Shown here: in pieces, positions 29,019 to 38,500 of the stretch
Layout of the letters: each line of letters starts with the position of its first letter
How positions within the stretch are numbered: the first letter of the stretch is position 1
Notes under the pieces: generated by a model
What the model was told of the DNA's origin: nothing
What the model saw: only the letters and a program-made list of their open reading frames with translations
The model's database searches: none
Source: Candidatus Limnocylindrales bacterium
GTDB taxonomy: Bacteria > Moduliflexota > Moduliflexia > Moduliflexales > JAUQPW01
Length of the DNA stretch: 64,000 bases
Assembly (NCBI GenBank): GCA_035559535.1
Contig: DATMBG010000036.1
Location: 104,747-168,746 of the forward strand
Reading direction: 5' to 3'
Program-made: the position numbers and the translations under genes

Positions 29019-30016
29019 TTGTCAGTGGAGCCACAGGTTTTATTGGTTATAATCTGGTCCAGCACCTTTCTCAGCAGGGATTCAAAATCTCAGGACTCAT
29101 TAGAAACTTCCATAAAGTGGATCTCTTAACCCAATGGGGTGTAGAGCCGGTTCTTGTAGATTTGCAGGATACAGATAAATTGAAGGAAGCTGTTCGGGGT
29201 GCAAAGGTGGTTTTTCACCTGGCCGCTTTGAGGGGAGAAGGATTCTGGAGTTGGGAAGAGTTTTACCGGGTAAACGTAAAAGGTACCGAGAATCTCTTAA
29301 AAGCCTGTTTAAATCAGGTTAACCATTTTATCTACTGTAGTTCGGTCAGTGTCTTCGGCCATTTTTGGCCAGGACCTGCCACGGAGAACTATCCTTACGC
29401 CCCGGTTAACAATTACGGACGATCCAAGGTTGAAGCGGAAAAGCTTGTATTTCGCTATTATCAAGAAAAAGATCTCCCTGTAACCATCGTCCGCCCGGTC
29501 ATCACTTACGGTCCTCAGGATGTAAGTGGCATGTTAACCAAGTTAATTCGATTAATCTATAGTGGGAAATACTTAACGGTTGGGAATGGAAATAATCGGG
29601 TCCATTTGGTTTATATTGATGATCTTATTCAGGGATTTGAACGGATCATGACCCAACCCAGGGCCGTGGGAGAGGCTTTTATTATCGCCGGAGAAAAGCC
29701 GATTACCGTGAACGAGCTGGTCGCCAAGGTAGCTTTCATTTTAAATAAGAAGGTACCTCCTTTTCACGTTCCCCGGAGTTTGGCCAGAGGTATCGGATTT
29801 TGTCTTGAAAAGATTTTTGCAGCCGGAGCTTCTACCCGTCTTTCTTTTTTTAAGAAGGAACCTTTATGTACCCGAAGTAAGGTTGATATTATGACCGTGG
29901 ATTGTTCCTATAGTATTGAAAAAGCCCGGCAACTATTGGGGTATCAACCTCGGGTCCCCTACGATGAGGGGATTCGATGGACTGTTGAGTGGTTAAGAAC
30001 CGGCCGGCAGCTTTAA
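29009..30016 (+). CDS. NAD-dependent epimerase/dehydratase (extended SDR)
   Basis: A 335-residue sugar-nucleotide-modifying enzyme. It has the NAD-binding GATGFIG at the N-terminus, VFHLAALRG, the Ser of CSSVSVFG and the catalytic YGRSK. The frame extends upstream to 28922, but the chosen ATG gives the normal SDR start (DIVVSGATGFIG) and a 10-bp overlap with the radical SAM gene. It could make a 4-keto- or epimerised sugar nucleotide for the glycan, or act as a hydroxysteroid-dehydrogenase-like SDR on lipids. Confidence 0.87.
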   Translation: MDIVVSGATGFIGYNLVQHLSQQGFKISGLIRNFHKVDLLTQWGVEPVLVDLQDTDKLKEAVRGAKVVFHLAALRGEGFWSWEEFYRVNVKGTENLLKACLNQVNHFIYCSSVSVFGHFWPGPATENYPYAPVNNYGRSKVEAEKLVFRYYQEKDLPVTIVRPVITYGPQDVSGMLTKLIRLIYSGKYLTVGNGNNRVHLVYIDDLIQGFERIMTQPRAVGEAFIIAGEKPITVNELVAKVAFILNKKVPPFHVPRSLARGIGFCLEKIFAAGASTRLSFFKKEPLCTRSKVDIMTVDCSYSIEKARQLLGYQPRVPYDEGIRWTVEWLRTGRQL

Positions 30017-30019
30017 TCC

Positions 30020-30940
30020 ATGAGTTTGATAACTATTTCAGTAGTTATCCCTTCTTATAACTCAGAGCAAACCATCCGCTCTTGCCTGGAGGCTATTTTA
30101 AAGCAAAAGCCAAGGGGAGCCTTTGAGGTTCTTGTGGTAGATAGTTCTACGGATTCCACACCGGATATTATCCGACGCGAGTTTCCCACCGTCAAGCTCA
30201 TTCATTTGGATGAAAAAGCGGATCCTGGGACGGCCAGAAATCTGGGGGTTAAAGAAGCACAAGGTCGCCTCATTGCCTTTGTTGACTCAGACTGTATCGC
30301 GGCTTCGGACTGGCTCTTAAAAATGGAGGAGGCCCATACGGGGGATATCGTTGCCGTCGGGGGGTCTATAGACAATGGAAATCCCCACAGCCTGATAAGT
30401 CGCGCGGGATATTTATGTGAGTTTAGAGATTTTTTACCTGGAATACCCAAACAGTTGGTCCAACACATCGCCACCGGTAATAGTTCCTATCAGAAGAGTG
30501 TCCTGGTTGAGAAGGGAGGATTCTTCGGAGAGTTCCAGGAAGATCTCCTGTTCAACTGGCGGTTATCCCAAGAAGGGAAGAAGATTCTTTTTGACCCGAC
30601 TATACAGGTTCACCATTTTCATCGGACCCATCTGAAGGATTATTTGAAGCATCAGTATAAAATCGGCAGAACAACCGTGCAGGTCCTGAAGAAAACAGAT
30701 CTCCAGGGGTCCTTTATCGTCAGGCATCCGGTTCTGGCTGCAGGGATCTTACCGGTTCTACCCTTTGTCAAATTTATTCGGACGATTTACACATTTATCA
30801 AATTCCGATCTATCCACTCTTTAGGTCCTCCCCTGGTAATTCCCCTCTTTTGCCTGGGGCTTTTTTCCTGGGCATTGGGATTTGCCTCGGGAGTTTATGG
30901 TTCACCTTTTAAGATTAAAGGTGAAGATAAGAACCCTTAA
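30020..30940 (+). CDS. Family 2 glycosyltransferase with C-terminal membrane segments
   Basis: A 306-residue GT2: VVIPSYNSEQTI, VVDSSTDSTPD, GTARNLGV and the metal-binding AFVDSDC. The last 60 or so residues contain hydrophobic helices (VIPLFCLGLFSWALGFASGV) that anchor it in the inner membrane. It lies three bases after the epimerase gene and two bases before the next GT. Confidence 0.87.
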   Translation: MSLITISVVIPSYNSEQTIRSCLEAILKQKPRGAFEVLVVDSSTDSTPDIIRREFPTVKLIHLDEKADPGTARNLGVKEAQGRLIAFVDSDCIAASDWLLKMEEAHTGDIVAVGGSIDNGNPHSLISRAGYLCEFRDFLPGIPKQLVQHIATGNSSYQKSVLVEKGGFFGEFQEDLLFNWRLSQEGKKILFDPTIQVHHFHRTHLKDYLKHQYKIGRTTVQVLKKTDLQGSFIVRHPVLAAGILPVLPFVKFIRTIYTFIKFRSIHSLGPPLVIPLFCLGLFSWALGFASGVYGSPFKIKGEDKNP

Positions 30941-30942
30941 GC

Positions 30943-32262
30943 ATGGCCACTAAAATTATAGAATGGGATATTTCTCAACCCATTGTACAGGAAGTCTCAA
31001 CGGCATCCCATACTTCGGCTTCTCAAATTGGAGGCCTGGAGGGGTATCAGAATTTGCAAGTACTGGTAAGAATGGGGAGGATTCCATTGGGCCTTGTAAA
31101 CCTGAAGGTGGATTCTCCTTTTATAGAAGTCTCCATGCTACTTCGAGAAATCTACCGACAATTGGGGCAGAAGATTTCCCTGGAATTAGCCAGAAGGCCA
31201 TCTTTTCCAGGGAAAGGAGAAGCAAAGGAAAGGGAGGGAACAAAGGGAGATGAAAAGAGAGATGGCCTTTCCTCCTTTTCTCCTTTAGTTTCGGTCTGTG
31301 TCTGTACAAGGAACCGTCCTGACGATCTACGTCGTTGTTTAAATTCCCTTATCTTGCAAGACTATCCCAGGTACGAAATTCTGGTCATCGATAATGATCC
31401 TCCGACTTCAGTAACAAAGGAGCTTGTAATGGAGATGAAGGGTCGGCTTGAAGTTACTGCCATCCGGTATGTTGTAGAACCTCGACGGGGTTTAGATTTT
31501 GCCCGGAACCGGGCGATCCAGGAGGCAAGGGGAGAAATTCTATCTTATCTGGATGACGATACGGTTGCAGATCCTGGATGGATCACGTCCATAGTCGAAA
31601 ATTTTCAATCAGATCCCCATATCATGGGTTGTACAGGACCTAATTTGGCCTTGGAGATGGAAACCGAAGCCCAAGAACTCATGGAATTAAGAGGAGGTTA
31701 TGGTCATTGGTTTGAAAAAAGGATCTATGAACTCAGCTCTCCGATAGGAAGTTGTTATCCTTGTAAACCTATCTTTGGAGCCGGATGTAACATGTCTTTT
31801 CGGAGAAAGATCTTTGATTTTGTGGGTCTATTTGATGAAGCCCTGGATACTGGCGTCCCTCTACCGGGGGGTGGGGATGCAGACATGTTCTACCGAATTA
31901 TTCGGGCAGGCTATAAAATTGCTCAGGATCCTAGGGTCCTGGTTTGGCACCGCCATCGACGGCATTATAAAGAGTTACGAAGTCAGTTATACCACTCTTG
32001 GGGTCGGGGATTTATGGCCTATCTGGTTAAATCGTATCTGACCGATAAACCCTATCGAAAAACCATTCTATCTGCCATAGTAGTCTGGTATGGTTATCAG
32101 TTAATAACCCGAGTATTCGGGCGTTTACGGGGAAAATATGATTTTCCAATGGACCTGATCCTTGCCGAATTTTTAGGAGGGATAGTAGGCCTTGGGAGTT
32201 ATTTTACCTCCTGGAGACGTATAGCTAAAATAAAAGCCATAACCGACTCCTGTAAAACATGA
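30943..32262 (+). CDS. Family 2 glycosyltransferase with novel N-terminal domain
   Basis: A 439-residue protein. Residues 3-80 form an accessory domain (KIIEWDISQP, then LVRMGRIPLG at 41-50) that recurs in four other proteins of this locus. Residues 83-105 are a Lys/Glu/Gly-rich low-complexity spacer. The GT2 domain follows: VSVCVCTRNRPDDLRRCL, VIDNDPP, GLDFARNRAI, YLDDDT (metal site) and WHRHRRHYKELR. The C-terminus has a hydrophobic segment. It is a paralogue of the minus-strand genes at 40279 and 42981. The accessory domain could bind the acceptor or a partner; this is inference. Confidence 0.85.
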   Translation: MATKIIEWDISQPIVQEVSTASHTSASQIGGLEGYQNLQVLVRMGRIPLGLVNLKVDSPFIEVSMLLREIYRQLGQKISLELARRPSFPGKGEAKEREGTKGDEKRDGLSSFSPLVSVCVCTRNRPDDLRRCLNSLILQDYPRYEILVIDNDPPTSVTKELVMEMKGRLEVTAIRYVVEPRRGLDFARNRAIQEARGEILSYLDDDTVADPGWITSIVENFQSDPHIMGCTGPNLALEMETEAQELMELRGGYGHWFEKRIYELSSPIGSCYPCKPIFGAGCNMSFRRKIFDFVGLFDEALDTGVPLPGGGDADMFYRIIRAGYKIAQDPRVLVWHRHRRHYKELRSQLYHSWGRGFMAYLVKSYLTDKPYRKTILSAIVVWYGYQLITRVFGRLRGKYDFPMDLILAEFLGGIVGLGSYFTSWRRIAKIKAITDSCKT

Positions 32263-32268
32263 ACTCCC

Positions 32269-33897
32269 ATGAGTCCAGATAGATATACCGTAGAAACTCA
32301 ACAGACAGGGAGAAGCATAAAGATCGTTTTAGGAATTCTGACCCTACTTCTCCTTTCAGGCGGGGTTCTGGAACTTTATTGGAGATACTGGGTTATTGTC
32401 CCTTTAGAACTCGATTCCCGTAAGGGTCTTGAAGATCTTGTCCTGGCCATGGACAGTAAGGATAGAAATACCCGCTGGAAAGCCCTCTCTTTGCTGAGAG
32501 AAATAAAGTCGGAGGAAACTCTTCCCCTTTTTGTTAAGGCCTTACAGGATGAAGACTTTCGTATACGTGAAGAGGCCGAGAAGGCTCTTCGAGAACTGAA
32601 AAGGGAAAGAATGATGGAGTCCCTTCGGTTGATTTTTAAAGAGAAGGATCCCAAAATACGCCTGATAGCAGTATCTATAGCCGTTTCTTTACTGGCAGGA
32701 CCCTATGCAGAACCTGCCACCCAGTTCCTCACCTATGCCTTGGAGGATGAAGACCGGAATGTCCGTAAAGCGGCTTTGTCTGGATTGGAAAAGTTGGGGT
32801 TAGAGAAAATAACCGAACCTCTTCTTAAAGCCTTGCAGGATAAAGACGAGGAAATCAGCAAGAAAGCAGCCTCGGATTTACTCCTGGCCAGGCCCGACAA
32901 CCTGATTTCATCCCTTATACCTCTGCTGAAGTCCGAAGACGTCGACCTTCGGTATAAAGCTATTTCTCTACTGGGAGAACTCAAAATCGAACCGGCTCTG
33001 GAATTTCTCGTCCAGGCCCTGAAGGACCCGGTTGAGTCTATACGATGGACGGCTGTATCGGCTCTGGAGGATCTGAAATCAGATCGTTTAGTTGAACCCC
33101 TTATTCAGGCACTTCTAAACGATCCATCCGATGGAATCCGTTGGAAAGCGGCTACTATATTAGGAAAGCTGAAATCCGACAAGGCCGTAGATCCCCTCAT
33201 CCAGGTCCTCCTTCATGATAAAAATGAGGGAGTACGATGGGAGGCTTTAACTGCATTGGAGGAACTGAAATCTGAAAAAGCCGTAGATTCTCTTATCTGG
33301 ATTCTGCTGCAGGAGAAGAATTTAAGATGGGGAGCATTGTCGGCTCTCAAGAAACTTAAATCCAAAAGGGCTATCGAACCGATTATCCAGATCTTGAAGG
33401 ATGAAAATGCAGGGATACGTGGGGAAGCAGCAACGGTTCTGGGAGAACTCTGTGCAAACGCTCCACCGGGGTATCCAACTTGCGAGAAGGCAGTAATGCC
33501 CCTTATAGAAGGGCTTAAAGATAAAAATGAATGGGTTCGAGGTCATATGATCACCGCCCTGGGGAATTTAAAGTCAAAGACGGCCACGGAACCTCTCCAG
33601 AAAATGTTAAACGATCAAGATTTCCAGATCCAGGAGAAAATTGCCTTTGCTTTAACCCAGATAGATGCCGAGATGGGAATCTCTCTGCTGGATCATAGAT
33701 CCATCTGGGTGGTTAAGGGAGCCTCAGAAGCCCTGGCCCAGATCGGCGATGAAAAAACCCTGGAAGCTTTAAAGAGCCTGGCTGTAGAGCAAAAATTTAA
33801 CGGAAAAATTTATTATATCTCTATCTCCGATCTTATGGAAAGAATCCAATGGCGACTAAAAGAGGAGAAAATTCGGGATGATAAAAATAAAAACTAA
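32269..33897 (+). CDS. HEAT-repeat protein with one N-terminal membrane anchor
   Basis: A 542-residue protein: one transmembrane helix at about 19-40 (VLGILTLLLLSGGVLELYW), then about a dozen HEAT/PBS-lyase-type repeats of roughly 31 residues with the pattern A-V-x-x-L-I-x-x-L-x-D-x-x-x-x-V-R-x-x-A-x-x-A-L. The repeats would lie in the periplasm or cytosol depending on topology. Such alpha-solenoids are scaffolds. It sits between a GT and the ABC exporter, overlapping the permease gene by 20 bp, which suggests a role in assembling the glycan synthesis/export complex. Confidence 0.85.
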   Translation: MSPDRYTVETQQTGRSIKIVLGILTLLLLSGGVLELYWRYWVIVPLELDSRKGLEDLVLAMDSKDRNTRWKALSLLREIKSEETLPLFVKALQDEDFRIREEAEKALRELKRERMMESLRLIFKEKDPKIRLIAVSIAVSLLAGPYAEPATQFLTYALEDEDRNVRKAALSGLEKLGLEKITEPLLKALQDKDEEISKKAASDLLLARPDNLISSLIPLLKSEDVDLRYKAISLLGELKIEPALEFLVQALKDPVESIRWTAVSALEDLKSDRLVEPLIQALLNDPSDGIRWKAATILGKLKSDKAVDPLIQVLLHDKNEGVRWEALTALEELKSEKAVDSLIWILLQEKNLRWGALSALKKLKSKRAIEPIIQILKDENAGIRGEAATVLGELCANAPPGYPTCEKAVMPLIEGLKDKNEWVRGHMITALGNLKSKTATEPLQKMLNDQDFQIQEKIAFALTQIDAEMGISLLDHRSIWVVKGASEALAQIGDEKTLEALKSLAVEQKFNGKIYYISISDLMERIQWRLKEEKIRDDKNKN

Positions 33898-34735
33898 AAG
33901 AATTTTTAACCAGGTTCCAAAGTCCAGTCGGATTACCATCCCATCTGAAAAAACAAGCCTGGGGCAGGATTGCAAGGAAATTCTGGCCCATCGACAGATT
34001 ATTAAAAATTTTGTGGGTCGGGACCTTAAAATTAAATACCAAAGATCCATTTTGGGTTTCTTCTGGACCTTACTTAACCCTTTATTAATGGTGGTTATCT
34101 ATACCCTGGTCTTTTCAAAAATCCTTCAATTTAACATCCCTTTTTATCCGATTTTTATTTTAAGCGGTCTTTTGCCCTGGAATTTCTTTTCTCAATCCCT
34201 ATCCATGGGTTCTAGATCTATAACAGATAATTCGGGTCTCATCAACCAGGTTTCTTTCCCCCTCGAAATCCTGACCCTCAGTACCATTTTATCTATCCTT
34301 GTGGATTTTATTGTGGAATTAGGACTCCTGATGGGTATCCTTTTCATTATGGATTGGAATTTAAGTCCTGCCATGTTATTCTTACCGATTCTGATCGTTA
34401 TAGAATTTATCCTAATTCTGGGTATCTCGTTGATACTGGCCACTTTAAATGTGTTTTTTAGAGATGTTCAGCATATTATTTCCATCTTGTTGACCGCCTG
34501 GTTCTTCCTGACCCCTATATTCTATACCTTTGAATCGGTTCCACCTCCGTACAGGCCTCTTTATAAGTTAAATCCCATGGCGGGGATTATTGCCGCCTTC
34601 AGGGATATTCTCTACTATGATCGCTTCCCCGCGCTCGATTTTCTAATTTATCCGGGTATCGTGTCGCTGGTGACCTTCCTGGCCGGTTATTTGATTTTTA
34701 AAGGTTTCAAAGGAGTTTTTCCCGAAGAAGCTTAA
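33878..34735 (+). CDS. wzm: ABC-2 type polysaccharide exporter, permease (Wzm-like)
   Basis: A 285-residue inner-membrane permease. The cytosolic N-terminal segment (FVGRDLKIKYQRSILGFFW) followed by LNPLLMVVIYTLVFS is typical of Wzm/TagG permeases, and six hydrophobic helices can be seen, with the AWFFLTPIFYTFESVP loop near the end. With the ATPase 18 bp downstream it exports a finished lipid-linked glycan across the inner membrane. It starts inside the HEAT gene. Confidence 0.92.
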   Translation: MIKIKTKRIFNQVPKSSRITIPSEKTSLGQDCKEILAHRQIIKNFVGRDLKIKYQRSILGFFWTLLNPLLMVVIYTLVFSKILQFNIPFYPIFILSGLLPWNFFSQSLSMGSRSITDNSGLINQVSFPLEILTLSTILSILVDFIVELGLLMGILFIMDWNLSPAMLFLPILIVIEFILILGISLILATLNVFFRDVQHIISILLTAWFFLTPIFYTFESVPPPYRPLYKLNPMAGIIAAFRDILYYDRFPALDFLIYPGIVSLVTFLAGYLIFKGFKGVFPEEA

Positions 34736-34753
34736 AGGAGTAAGGTACCTTCC

Positions 34754-35491
34754 ATGAAAGTGGTAGAATGCAGTCATCTTTCTAAGAGATTTAAAATCTA
34801 TAAACGAAAACAAAACACCTTGAATGGATTTTTTGTGAATCTTTTTCATCCAAATTCCTATGAATACTTTTGGGCTTTAAAGGATATAAGTTTTTCCGTC
34901 TCTCAAGGAGAAACCTTCGGGATTATTGGCCGAAACGGTTGCGGGAAGACAACTTTGTTTAAAATTATTTCACGAATTTTACCTCCAACCACAGGGACCC
35001 TTTCGATAGAAGGAAAAGTTTCTGCCCTGTTAGCTTTAGGAGCAGGTTTCCATGGAGAGTTAACGGGACGGGAAAATATTTATTTAAACGGGTCAATTCT
35101 GGGATTATCAAAAAAGGAAATCGATCAGAAAATCGAAGCCATTATTGATTTTGCAGAAATTGTCCGGCCCTTTATCGATACCCAGATTAAGCACTATTCC
35201 TCAGGGATGTATCTACGATTGGCTTTTGCAGTTGCCCTGAGTGTTAATCCCGATATCCTTCTGTTGGATGAGATTTTGGGAGTTGGTGATGCCGCATTTT
35301 GGTATAAGTGTTTTGATAAAATCACCGAATTTCGGGATCAGGGAAAAACTCTTCTTCTTATCTCCCACGATCTGAGTTTGATGGAATATTTATGCCATCG
35401 GGTTATCTGGATCGATGAAGGGGTTTTGAAGGAAGAGGGTCCTGCAAAGGAAGTGATAGATCACTATCGGCAAGCAGTGGTCCCTAAATAA
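34754..35491 (+). CDS. wzt: ABC polysaccharide exporter, ATPase (Wzt-like, no sugar-binding domain)
   Basis: A 245-residue ATPase with Walker A GRNGCGKTT, signature YSSGMYLRLAFAVAL, Walker B ILLLDEILGVGD and the H-loop LLISHDLS. The long loop before Walker A (NGFFVNLFHPNSYEYFWALKD) is typical of Wzt/TagH. It stops after the nucleotide-binding domain, so the C-terminal carbohydrate-binding domain that recognises capped O-antigen in some Wzt proteins is absent. Export may therefore not depend on a terminal cap, or the recognition module may be elsewhere. AAAGGAG lies about 18 bases ahead of the ATG. Confidence 0.92.
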   Translation: MKVVECSHLSKRFKIYKRKQNTLNGFFVNLFHPNSYEYFWALKDISFSVSQGETFGIIGRNGCGKTTLFKIISRILPPTTGTLSIEGKVSALLALGAGFHGELTGRENIYLNGSILGLSKKEIDQKIEAIIDFAEIVRPFIDTQIKHYSSGMYLRLAFAVALSVNPDILLLDEILGVGDAAFWYKCFDKITEFRDQGKTLLLISHDLSLMEYLCHRVIWIDEGVLKEEGPAKEVIDHYRQAVVPK

Positions 35492-35599
35492 ATTATCAAA
35501 TAATGAAATGTGAGGTGTCAGAAATCAAGAATTCCAGGATTTCAGTTCTTGATTTTTGTTCCTTCAGGGTTCCTTACTCTCAGCTTAGCCGGAATAACC

Positions 35600-38500
35600 A
35601 TGCGTCCCAGTGTATCTGTGATTATACCTGCTCATAACGCAGCGGACACGCTGGCACAGACCCTTGAATCGCTTCTTGTCCAGACTGTTCCAGACTGGGA
35701 AGCCATTGTTGTCGATGATGGGTCGACCGACAGAACTGCCTTTATAGCTACTAGCTTTGCGGAACGAGATCCAAGGATACGTACTGTGAGCCAACTCCAG
35801 AAGGGTGCAGGGGCTGCCCGCAATGCCGGGATTCGCCTGGCCCATTTCGATTGGTTGCTCTTCCTGGATGCTGATGATTGGATTCTACCTCCTCTGCTGG
35901 AGCGGTTAACAGATGGCCTCATCGCCGATCCCGGTCTTGATGCCGTTCACTGCGGCTGGGCGCGTATTGCTCCCAATGGAGAAGTTTTCAGTGAGGAAGG
36001 CTGTACTCTATCGGGAGATCTATTTGCCAAAGCTGCCTGTAGATGCCCCTTCGTCATTCATAGTTGCATTGTACGTCGTTCGCTGGTTGAGATGGTGGGT
36101 GGCTTTGATTCTACCTTTCAGACGTGTGAAGATTGGGATCTTTGGCAGCGTATTGCCCGTACAGGGGCTCGTTTTGGGAGGATTCCGGATGTTCTCTCTC
36201 GATACCGTATGCGGGGCCATTCCCTCTCGTCCAATGTGCACCAAATGCTCACAGACGGCCTTCGGGTCATTACTTTGGGACACTCCCGGGATCCCCGGGT
36301 TCCGAATCCAGATCCCGCCCATATGGATGGGTTACCTGTTGAAAACCTATCGGTTACAAAGGCCCTTTTCGTGATATGGTGGGCTTTCTTTTTGATCGGT
36401 TGTGGCCAGAATCCCAAACCCTTGCTTGGCAGGATAAAAGAAAACCGTTATCTCCCCCTCGATCCTCCTGTCATAGCTCAAATGATCTTCACAACCGTAC
36501 CCCTGGCCCTATACAAAACGCCTTCTGCCTGGGTTGAGCTCTGGCCCTCCCTTGCCCGACCTATTGAAGAATTCTTACTTTCCCTTGAAGAACTGACTTC
36601 CCCTCCAGGTTTGATGCGCCGCTGTAGTACGATCCTGGAGCGGTTGATTCTGGATTACTGGAGTGCCCATATAAGAGGGTCTAAGCCGCAGACACTTTCT
36701 ATGGGAACGACCCATGCCGTCCGGATTGAGGTAACAGAACCAATTCCGGACCTTATCATCCCGGCACCTGCTGAGCGTTTACATTGTACTGTCGAGCTTG
36801 AGGGCAAGTCTTTGGGCGTGATCGAACTACCAATTTGCGATGAATTGGTTTCCGCCCAGGTTCTTACCGATGCCATTGCAGCTAAATTTTTCTGGCCGAT
36901 CCTTGGGAAGTTCTTTGAACGAACGATTTATCCCGGTGTGGAAATTCGGGAAACTTCTAAAGGCTTATCCGTATGGCGTGGAGCTGTGCTCCTGGCAGAG
37001 GGACTCCCTAAACCGGAGTCCCAGACCTTTTTCCAGGAAATCCATGATCAAATCGGCTGGACCCTATTCTTGCAAGAAATCTGGGCACGCCCAGACTGGA
37101 CCTCTTCCCATTTCTACGATCCCCAATCTGGGGACCAACCAGCCACACGACGCCATAGGGTCGCTCAGACCCGTAATGGAAACAACTGGTTGACCTTGGA
37201 AGTTAGTGGAGATCTTCCCGATGTAGAAATCATGGATCAGAAGCTCAAAGTCATACCTACTGTTGGCGGTACCGCCCTGGGGATCGTAACGATTTCGGTC
37301 AAGGGGAACCTGATACGAGCTCAAGAATTACGGGCCGTTCTTACCACTGTTGGTGGCTTAGAATTGTGCCGTATGGCTGTACGGGAAGGATTAATTGGCA
37401 GGCCTTTCGAAGAAGCTGCATCTCTTCGGACACGCCTGGCTTCGGTCGCTCAGAAGAACTTCAGAAGCATAACTCCTAAAGAACCAAAGGAGGTTCTCCT
37501 GGTACCTGACTGGACCCAAACTGTAGCCCGTGCATTGTCCTGGGATAACCTAATAAAACAACCCTTGAGAAGCGTAATCCTTGCCCGGCGAGCCCATGGT
37601 CGGATCGGAACCAGTGTCTGCCGACGGGCTTTACTTCCTGCGGCGGCTGCCCCGGATCTCATCAAAGCTGCCCTGGCTGCCGACGAGCCTGTCATTCAGA
37701 TTCATGGGTTGAACAAGCAATCCAAACCGACCGTTCACCTGCAGAATCTACTCCGGCAGGGATGGAACCGGATTTGGCGTCGGAATCCAGGATACGAGGA
37801 TACAGAACCTCCAGGGCGAGTAATCTACGTTCCAGACCTGCTTTGGCAACCATGTCGACACACGTCCGTATCCCCTGTGGAAACAAAAGGGTCTGATGAG
37901 GAACCTTCACCCCAGAAGAACCGACTTATGGGAGGCTCTTCCTATGATCGACACTTCTTCGAGACCATATTCGTAACCCAATCCGATCCTTGGAGATACA
38001 CCCATCCTTACGAACAGACCAAATACGAGCAAACCCTGGCCCTCCTTCCTACGCTATCCTTCGACAAAGCCCTTGAGCTTGCCTGTGCCGAAGGTCATTT
38101 TACAGTCCAACTGGCCCCTCGTGTCAGAAGCCTTATGGCCGCCGATATTTCCCAAACGGCACTGGATAGAGCCGCAGCGCGATGCTCAAATTGCAAGAAC
38201 GTACAGTTCATACGACTCGACCTGACCAAGGACCCGTTGCCCGGTCGCTTCAACTTGATTGTCTGTAGCGAGGTCCTTTACTATGTCGGCAGGAGGGATT
38301 CCCTGGAAGCAGTGGCCCGTAAGCTTGCCGATGCCCTGGAGCCTGGAGGCTACCTGATCTCAGCCCATGCCAACCTCGTTGTCGACGAGCCGGATCGTAC
38401 CGGCTTTGATTGGAACCATCCGTTTGGGGCAAAGGTTATCGGCGAAGTACTGGCAAGTACACCTCCTCTTCGGCTTGTGAAGGAGCTTCGAACTCCACTT

